Below, in pieces: positions 53,505-58,776 of a DNA stretch of 58,776 nt (positions are counted from its first letter, which is position 1; each line of letters opens with the position of its first letter). Below the pieces are notes generated by a model that was not told where the DNA came from, ran no database searches, and was given only the letters and a program-made list of their open reading frames with translations. Where the stretch lies: contig NZ_JAMBNS010000020.1 of the NCBI RefSeq assembly GCF_023715225.1, positions 1 to 58,776 of the forward strand, given 5' to 3'. Made by a program: the position numbers and the translations under genes. This stretch comes from Robertmurraya korlensis. GTDB lineage: Bacteria > Bacillota > Bacilli > Bacillales > Cytobacillaceae.

Positions 53505-54692
53505 TCAATTAATATCCTTACTTAATTTTAATATTTGATCTACAAAAATTAAGTCAGATGTTAGCCCATTAAAAGCTTTTAAATCTTCAATAGAAACATT
53601 AAAAGTTTTAGAGATTTTATATAAGGTATCGCCCTTTTGAACCTGATAGGTTTTGTTGTGGTTTTCTCCGTAATGAATTAAATTTCCTAATCCTACAGTA
53701 TTACTTAATCTACTTTTTATAATGCCATTCTTAATTAATCGTTCAATAATCTGGTTTGCTCTAGATTTATAAGTATGAGCTTGGACAGCTTTACTACCTT
53801 GTCTCTGAATTTCTAACCTCTCATCAGGATGGTTTAGGTAATATTTAATTCTTTGAATTGTTTCTTGTGGAGAGGAAGAAATAACTAAATCTTTTCCAGG
53901 CTTAAAGTTTTCTCTAACTCCAGGAGTATCTAGTGTAAGGAGAAAACCTTTAGATCCTAATATTTCATAGGTTCGTTGAGTTAGTAAGTCAGGATAATTT
54001 TGTAATCCCAGGATAATTTTCGAGGAAGAATATACTTTATTAGCATCTTTATAATTTATAAAACCATGAATCCATTCTTTTGGTATTTCCAGACCAAAGT
54101 AATCATTCATTCGATTCCATTCATCCCCCCAAAAATCAATCCTAATATGCTCATTAAGAAGTGGCCGAATTAAGATATCTAAACTTCTATGACGATAATG
54201 ATTAGGGTACTCACTCAATTTATCCGGATAAGCATTTGCAACAATTGCAATATCTACTTCATATTCGGAACAGCTAGTAGTTGGTTGATGTACCGTTTCT
54301 TCATAGCCAAAATCTAAATGATATGCTGGGAAACCTAAACGGCGATAGGTGTGTACTGTATTGGGACAAATAGTAAAAACCAGGTCAGGTTTTATCTTAC
54401 TTACTAATGGAATAGACCAGTTATTTGTATAAGCCGGGTCTTCCACAGCCCAATAGACTAATGGGATTTTGCGAGTTTCCATTGATTTCCTAATTATTTC
54501 TTGCTTTTCTATAGTATGTTCTGCTCCCCAACCGACTGTGATAGCAAAATCAGGATTAAAACTTTCAATCATGTTTAATAAATTTTCTTCATTAATAGGT
54601 CCGGAAATAAGAACGTCATGACCATTTGCTTGAAACCCTCTAGCTAAATTGTTACTCCAGATCTCACTGCTGTCCAAATAAAGAATCCGCAT
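53505..54692 (-). CDS. CgeB/YkvP-like glycosyltransferase with C-terminal LysM domain
   Basis: The 395-residue protein has the same two-domain CgeB-like core as its neighbour (MRILYLDSS, FAITVGWGAEH, YWAVEDPAYTNNW, SKIILGLQNYPDLLTQRTYEILGSKGFLL) followed by a short linker and one LysM domain (about 350-390: TYQVQKGDTLYKISKTFNV). LysM binds peptidoglycan or chitin-like glycans, which suits attachment to the spore cortex or coat. B. subtilis YkvP is recalled to share this layout. ATG 54692 has AGAGGTG six bases upstream; a start at 54779 has none. A sigma-K-like promoter lies upstream. No signal peptide is present, as expected for mother-cell coat proteins. Confidence 0.85.
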   Translation of the reverse strand: MRILYLDSSEIWSNNLARGFQANGHDVLISGPINEENLLNMIESFNPDFAITVGWGAEHTIEKQEIIRKSMETRKIPLVYWAVEDPAYTNNWSIPLVSKIKPDLVFTICPNTVHTYRRLGFPAYHLDFGYEETVHQPTTSCSEYEVDIAIVANAYPDKLSEYPNHYRHRSLDILIRPLLNEHIRIDFWGDEWNRMNDYFGLEIPKEWIHGFINYKDANKVYSSSKIILGLQNYPDLLTQRTYEILGSKGFLLTLDTPGVRENFKPGKDLVISSSPQETIQRIKYYLNHPDERLEIQRQGSKAVQAHTYKSRANQIIERLIKNGIIKSRLSNTVGLGNLIHYGENHNKTYQVQKGDTLYKISKTFNVSIEDLKAFNGLTSDLIFVDQILKLSKDIN

Positions 54693-54739
54693 TATTACAC
54701 CTCTTTTTAATTTCCAATTAATTAACAGGACCTCAAAAC

Positions 54740-54768
54740 TATAGTATGTACCAATTAGAAAAATGTAT
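54740..54768 (-). promoter_or_regulatory. Candidate sigma-K promoter of the LysM glycosyltransferase gene
   Basis: On the minus strand CATACTATA (54740-54748) fits the -10 CATAnnnTA, and an AC at 54765-54766 stands 16 bp upstream, as for the short sigma-K -35 (mACm). It lies about 50 bp before the start codon. Late mother-cell expression would suit a spore-surface protein. Confidence 0.5.
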
Positions 54769-55313
54769 AGGACAAACACACAATATGCTAGAAAGAGGCA
54801 TTTCGCCTAGAATAGCAAGACTATGTAGGGTAAATGGGTGAATGATTAAAGATATATTTGAAGGCTATCGTGAGGGGGCTTGTCTCTACTAATCTTCATC
54901 ATGAAATTCTTTAGAGTTATTATACTTCAGTCCTATGAAATTTCTTAATTAGCAATCAGTTCAAAAATCAGAACTGATTGCTTCTTAAGACATTTTTTGA
55001 AAGGTGTCAGATCGTTTTTTTTTTCTTTTTTCCCCCTTAGAACTGAGCTAACTAACACGGCATTTGCTCCAATAAACACATATTATTAAATTTTTTGTCC
55101 AGTATAGCGTATCGAGAAGAAATGCAGTCAAAGTGAAATTAAAATGCATTTGCATTAGAAGAAAGGGAGGAAAGGTAAAAGTTTATTAATATATCTACAT
55201 TATTTAATTTAGTTATTTATAGAAACAATTGATCCAATCACTATAAGAAGATAAATATATGTTGGAACTTGTACCACTAGATTTAGAACCTGTTCAATAA
55301 TAGTTAAAAACAC
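54769..55313. other. Gene-free interval in the glycosylation island
   Basis: No supported gene lies here. The only clear structure is a 12-bp inverted repeat AGCAATCAGTTC (54951-54962) and its complement (54971-54982) with an eight-base loop; neither side has a good T tract. A long T-rich run sits near 55010-55030. The rest is AT-rich with no convincing reading frame. Confidence 0.5.
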
Positions 55314-56252
55314 CTAAATTCCTAGCCCATCGTAAGAGAATCCAATTTTTTCTATCGTTTCTCTAGCTAAGAAGTTATGTGTATCAAATATATATGGACG
55401 ACGCATGGCTGAGAATATTTTTCCCCAGTCTAATGTTTCATTTTGTGGCCAGTGTGTTAGAAGGATAACTGCATCTGCCCGTGGCCCATCCCTTTCGCCT
55501 CTTCAAGTGCATTTGCCCCAATTAATTCACAAAACTTAGCTATTTCATTTATATAACTAATTTTCACAGCTAAAAATGCATTAGAGGCGTATTTAATCCA
55601 TTCAGCACTTTTCGGTTCTGTTTCAAAGTCGGCCACAGTTGCCCGCTTGTCTACATTTTCGAAAGGAAAAAGTGATAATAACGGTTTGTACAATTTACGC
55701 ATTAAAGTACGTGCTTGTTCATGAAGTGTCCCAATTACGATTCTATCGGGAAAAACACATCCTCCACCGCATAACCTTCTCGAAGGAACTCCAGATTACT
55801 GACCACTGAAAAATGATCGTCAGCTGTAAGTTCTGACGTTATTTCAAAGAATTTCCGACACAAATTCACATGTCCCTACTGGCACCGTCGACTTAATAAC
55901 AATTAACGTAAAACTCTCTGGATTTAATTGCTCACCAATTTTTTGTGCAACCGATTTTACATTTGTTAAATCAACAGGTCTGTCCAGTTTTGACGGTGTG
56001 CCAACTGTTATAAAAACGACATCAGCTTGACTGACAGAATCAAAGGGATATATCTGCATGTAGCATTCCTTTTGATGTTGTCATTTTAAATTAGTTCAGT
56101 TAATCCTGGTTCATAAATTGGACTCTCTCCTTGATTAATTTGAGAAATTGTCCTGATCAATATCTACAACAGTTGTCTGATATTTGATAGTTGCAAAGGC
56201 TACAGCTGTCACTTCCAACATCACTAGAACCAATATATACAACCTTCTTACC
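55314..56252 (-). pseudogene. UDP-glucose 6-dehydrogenase, ruined by frameshifts and an internal deletion
   Basis: Pieces of a UDP-glucose/GDP-mannose dehydrogenase can be read in order but in different frames: VVYIGSSDVG, VTAVAFATIKYQTTVVDID, QINQGESPIYEPGLTELI, DSVSQADVVFITVGTPS with VIKSTVPVGT, then KYASNAFLAVKISYINEI, then ADAVILLTHWPQNETLDW to a stop at 55314. Stop codons and at least four frame changes separate them. The central catalytic part, including the active-site Cys region, is missing between GANALEEAKG and ADAVILL. The intact enzyme would make UDP-glucuronate, the substrate of the gene upstream (57226-56270). Confidence 0.9.
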
Positions 56253-56269
56253 TATGAATCCCACCCATT

Positions 56270-57226
56270 TTATAACTTTAATAGTTTTCTATACGAATTT
56301 ATTGTACGTAATAGGCCTTCCTCTATATCAACTTTAGGCTCCCAACCAAGTAATCGTTTAGCCTTCTCAATCACCGGTCGTCGTTCTCTAGGATCATCTA
56401 TGGGTAACGGATGAAAAACTATTGTACTTTTTGAACCAGTCAAGCGTTTAACAAGTTTTGCTAATTCGAGGATTGTAATTTCATTTGTATTACCAATATT
56501 AACAATTTCCCCCGTTGCATCTTTACTCTCCATCATTTTCAAAAACCCATCAATCGTATCATCGACATAACAAAATGAACGTGACTGCAGACCATCTCCA
56601 TAAATGGTTATATCCTTTCCAAGTAAAGCTTGAGTAACAAAATTAGAAATTACTCGACCATCATCATTTCTTAAGGAAGCAGAATACGTATTAAAAATTC
56701 GTACTATTTTTACCTGCACACCATACTGGTGATAATATTCATAGCAATAAGTCTCGCCTAACCGTTTTGATTCATCATAGCAAGCTCTTGGTCCCCAAGT
56801 GTTTACATTTCCTCGATAGTGTTCACTTTGTGGATGTTCTATTGGATCACCGTATACTTCACTCGTACTTGCAAATAAAAATTTTGCTTTATTCTGTTTT
56901 GCTACTTTAAGCATATTCTCTGTTCCAATCGTATTTACATAGATAGTACCTAATGGATCTTTCTGGTAAAATTTTGGAGATGCAGGTGATGCTAAGTGGA
57001 AGATCTCATTGACGCCATTTAAATCGTCTAAATTTAAAACAGTCGCCGACGTTATATCCTGTTCTATAAATGTAAAATTTTGATGATTTAGAAGTTCAAC
57101 AAGATTTTCTCCCTTTCCGCTAGAGAAATTGTCAATCCCAATAACTTTATAGTTTTTATCTAACAGCCTTTTTACTAAATGGGATCCTAAGAATCCTGCA
57201 GCACCAGTAATAACGGCTTTTTTCAA
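56270..57226 (-). CDS. UDP-glucuronate decarboxylase (UDP-xylose synthase type)
   Basis: The 318-residue extended SDR has the NAD motif GAAGFLGSHL, the catalytic Ser/Thr segment FASTSEVYGDP, the Tyr-Lys pair in YDESKR, and the decarboxylase-typical GPRACYDESKRLGET and RNDDGRVISNF. UXS oxidises and decarboxylates UDP-glucuronate to UDP-xylose; dTDP-glucose dehydratases or UDP-glucose epimerases differ in these motifs. The start is TTG with GAGGGG eight bases upstream. It precedes the UDP-glucose dehydrogenase remnant, so its substrate must come from another gene. It probably supplied a pentose donor to the glycosyltransferases downstream. Confidence 0.9.
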   Translation of the reverse strand: MKKAVITGAAGFLGSHLVKRLLDKNYKVIGIDNFSSGKGENLVELLNHQNFTFIEQDITSATVLNLDDLNGVNEIFHLASPASPKFYQKDPLGTIYVNTIGTENMLKVAKQNKAKFLFASTSEVYGDPIEHPQSEHYRGNVNTWGPRACYDESKRLGETYCYEYYHQYGVQVKIVRIFNTYSASLRNDDGRVISNFVTQALLGKDITIYGDGLQSRSFCYVDDTIDGFLKMMESKDATGEIVNIGNTNEITILELAKLVKRLTGSKSTIVFHPLPIDDPRERRPVIEKAKRLLGWEPKVDIEEGLLRTINSYRKLLKL

Positions 57227-57775
57227 GAAAGTCCCCTCTTTCCTATTTTAATATTAACATTACAAAAGGATTACATCCCATTCCGGACTTGCATGTAAAT
57301 AACTCAATTTTTATCCCATTTATGAATAATAGTGATTTAACCGTTGTTACCGCAAATGCTTAACTATCTAGTTCATTTAATAATCTTTATCAAATTAAAT
57401 GCTAGCCTATTAAACAAAACTTCTAAAAAATAAGTTATTTTTTCAGATGAAAACCTTTTGTTTAATTTTATGCAGTTCTATTTAATAGTGCTTGGGCATA
57501 TGTGAATCTAATAACATACTAAAAGAAAGATTTTAAGAGGGGGAAAGTGAGAGTTAATGAGGAAAGTGGAAAATTCCAGTAACATCATACTGAGAAGTCT
57601 GGAAAAAGAGTCCAAATAATGGATCGTAGTAGCAGTTACATTGCATAAGGGCTATGGTTGCAACACAATGAGAAAGTGATTCTCAACCTTTTCTATCCAA
57701 CCCACAAATAGTAGACTTTATATTTAATTACCCAATGCACACGATTTTTGTGTATTTTGTCATTTTAAGCAAAAA
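57227..57775. other. Gene-free interval upstream of the UXS gene
   Basis: About 550 bp between the tRNA cluster terminator and the UXS start show no credible gene. A Fur-box-like inverted repeat, TGAGAAAGTGATTCTCA, sits at 57669-57685. The sequence is otherwise AT-rich and without recognisable homology. Confidence 0.5.
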
Positions 57776-57801
57776 AAACTTCAACATTAATGTTGAAGTT
57801 T
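57776..57801 (-). terminator. Terminator of the tRNA cluster
   Basis: A 26-base perfect palindrome (AAACTTCAACATT and complement) is followed on the minus strand by a long T run, 20 bases beyond the last tRNA. Confidence 0.92.
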
Positions 57802-57821
57802 AGATATTACCGAACTTTTGA

Positions 57822-57902
57822 TACCGGTGGTCGGGGTCGAACCGACACTCCAGAGGAACACGATTTTGAGTCGTGCGCGTCTGCCAATTCCGCCACACCG
57901 GC
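57822..57902 (-). tRNA. tRNA-Leu (anticodon CAA)
   Basis: A class II tRNA with a long variable arm. Acceptor GCCGGTG pairs with CACCGGT, and the anticodon loop CTCAAAA gives CAA. Unlike the other members of the cluster, CCA is not encoded (discriminator A is followed by TCA). It is the last tRNA of the cluster. Confidence 0.95.
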
Positions 57903-57974
57903 ATAATTCAATTGTAAGCTCAGCTATTTTGCTAGCGCAAAAAGCTTTGGATCTTTTACATTCGTAAAAATCCT

Positions 57975-58063
57975 TGGTGCCGAGGACCGGAATCGAACCG
58001 GTACGGTAGTCACCTACCGCAGGATTTTAAGTCCTGTGCGTCTGCCAGTTCCGCCACCCCGGC
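57975..58063 (-). tRNA. tRNA-Leu (anticodon UAA)
   Basis: Class II tRNA with acceptor GCCGGGG/CCTCGGC, anticodon loop CTTAAAA (UAA), a long variable arm and encoded ACCA. Confidence 0.97.
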
Positions 58064-58102
58064 GTATCTTAGCTAATTATATTGTATTCATAGTTGTAAA
58101 AT

Positions 58103-58176
<74 letters not shown>

Positions 58177-58182
58177 AAAACT

Positions 58183-58257
58183 TGGAGCGGAAGACGGGAT
58201 TCGAACCCGCGACCCCAACCTTGGCAAGGTTGTATTCTACCACTGAACTACTTCCGC
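58183..58257 (-). tRNA. tRNA-Gly (anticodon GCC)
   Basis: Acceptor GCGGAAG/CTTCCGC, anticodon GCC in the loop after ACCTT, encoded TCCA. Confidence 0.97.
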
Positions 58258-58260
58258 AAA

Positions 58261-58335
58261 TGGCTGGGCTAGCTGGATTCGAACCAACGCATGACGGAGT
58301 CAAAGTCCGTTGCCTTACCGCTTGGCTATAGCCCA
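58261..58335 (-). tRNA. tRNA-Gln (anticodon UUG)
   Basis: Acceptor TGGGCTA/TAGCCCA, anticodon loop CTTTGAC (UUG), encoded GCCA. Confidence 0.97.
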
Positions 58336-58355
58336 ATGAAGAATTTTATATATTA

Positions 58356-58432
58356 TGGGGCGACTGATGGGAATCGAACCCACGAATGTCGGAACCACAA
58401 TCCGATGCGTTAACCACTTCGCCACAACCGCC
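58356..58432 (-). tRNA. tRNA-His (anticodon GUG)
   Basis: Acceptor GCGGTTG/CAGTCGC with the extra G-1 opposite discriminator C73 characteristic of tRNA-His, anticodon loop TTGTGGT (GUG), and encoded CCA. Confidence 0.96.
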
Positions 58433-58444
58433 ATAATTAAAAGT

Positions 58445-58518
58445 TGGCAGGGGTAGTAGGAATCGAACCCACACCAAAGGTTTTGGAGACCTTCGTTCTA
58501 CCTTTAAACTATACCCCT
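58445..58518 (-). tRNA. tRNA-Trp (anticodon CCA)
   Basis: Acceptor AGGGGTA/TACCCCT, anticodon loop CTCCAAA (CCA), encoded GCCA. Confidence 0.97.
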
Positions 58519-58522
58519 AAAA

Positions 58523-58606
58523 TGGTGGAGGGGGACGGATTCGAACCGCCGAACCCAAGGGAGCGGATTTACAGTCCGCCGCGTTTAGCCACTTCGCTAC
58601 CCCTCC
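58523..58606 (-). tRNA. tRNA-Tyr (anticodon GUA)
   Basis: Class II tRNA with acceptor GGAGGGG/CCCCTCC, anticodon GUA in the loop ACTGTAAAT, a long variable arm and encoded ACCA. Confidence 0.97.
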
Positions 58607-58652
58607 ATATGAATTTAATATATTCAGATACAACGAGATTGTTCATGAATAA

Positions 58653-58728
58653 TGGTGGCTCAGGACGGAATCGAACCGCCGACACAAGGATTTTCAGTCC
58701 TTTGCTCTACCGACTGAGCTACTGAGCC
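58653..58728 (-). tRNA. tRNA-Phe (anticodon GAA)
   Basis: Acceptor GGCTCAG/CTGAGCC, anticodon loop CTGAAAA (GAA), encoded ACCA. Confidence 0.97.
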
Positions 58729-58734
58729 ACAATA

Positions 58735-58776
58735 TGGCGGTCCCGACCGGGATCGAACCGGCGATCTCCTGCGTGA
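58735..58776 (-). tRNA. tRNA-Asp, 3' part (cut by the window edge)
   Basis: The 3' half shows the anticodon-stem sequence TCACGCAGGAG, the T arm GGTTCGATCC, and acceptor strand CGGGACC followed by GCCA. This matches Bacillus tRNA-Asp (GUC), and Asp precedes Phe in trnD-type clusters. The anticodon itself straddles the window edge, so identity rests on the remaining half. Confidence 0.85.

Noticed and set aside
54693-54779. Longer N terminus of the LysM glycosyltransferase with a hydrophobic segment
   Set aside because: It lacks a ribosome binding site, while ATG 54692 has one and aligns with the start of the neighbouring CgeB-like protein. The apparent signal segment is a translation of the promoter region.
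54951-54982. 12-bp inverted repeat as a terminator
   Set aside because: Neither strand has a proper T run directly after the stem and no gene ends nearby.
57669-57685. Fur-box-like inverted repeat TGAGAAAGTGATTCTCA
   Set aside because: It resembles iron boxes, but no gene starts within 400 bp downstream on either strand, so it is probably chance or a relic.

Overview
This window is a piece of the chromosome of a low-GC, endospore-forming Firmicute of the family Bacillaceae. The ribosome binding sites are strong and Bacillus-like, and sporulation genes are present (spoVR, yhbH, prkA, CgeB/YkvP-type genes). Much of the gene content and order matches the ygx/yhb/yhc/yhd part of the B. subtilis chromosome (phoA-spoVR, yhdB, pgcA, yhcT-yhcU, prkA-yhbH, trmL-yhbB-queG) and the ytbD-ytbE-ytcD group. 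I cannot name the species from the sequence alone. The window is bounded by two ribosomal loci on the minus strand: the 5' end of a 16S gene at the left edge, and the distal part of a trnD-like tRNA cluster at the right edge.

Left part (1-13 kb): rRNA promoters and leader, a Mn2+-responsive yybP-ykoY riboswitch in front of a TerC-family gene, an MpsC-like protein, a secreted C39 peptidase, a Pho-box-controlled secreted alkaline phosphatase, spoVR, a DUF3889 protein, an M14 carboxypeptidase, yhdB, phosphoglucomutase pgcA, a TetR-bdbC-thioredoxin group, and yhcU/yhcT.

Region 13.1-23.8 kb is the most interesting block. Six tightly packed or overlapping minus-strand genes encode, in transcription order: an HPt-REC-GGDEF-REC protein, a membrane HEAT-repeat protein, a processive GT2 glycosyltransferase, a 1082-residue membrane-anchored glycosidase-like protein, a stand-alone receiver, and a large hybrid histidine kinase. 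I read this as a self-contained phosphorelay plus c-di-GMP module driving synthesis and trimming of an extracellular polysaccharide. I do not recognise it as a described system.

Region 23.8-38 kb: proC, a small unknown protein, a STAS protein, a LuxR-type regulator with GAF-like region, a CoA-type NUDIX hydrolase, a HemD-like/CbiX siroheme pair, a membrane metallophosphoesterase, an NAD(P)-binding protein, a 5TM-PAS-PAS-GGDEF-HD-GYP protein, and a beta-glucoside PTS operon. The PTS permease gene is split by a frameshift and appears to lack a normal start codon.

Region 38-51 kb: yhbH, an 830-bp repeat-rich gap, a 79-residue hydrophilic protein, prkA with a good sigma-E promoter, a 30-residue membrane peptide, nitroreductase, trmL, yhbB-like amidase, queG, a B3/B4 protein, the ytbE-ytbD/ytcD group, a tRNA-Gly and a KinB-like kinase. 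Region 51-57.3 kb is an accessory island of spore-surface-type glycosyltransferases (GT61, two CgeB-like, one with LysM), an intact UDP-glucuronate decarboxylase, and a ruined UDP-glucose dehydrogenase. From 57.8 kb the tRNA cluster runs to the edge; it lacks the tRNA-Thr found between Phe and Tyr in B. subtilis trnD.
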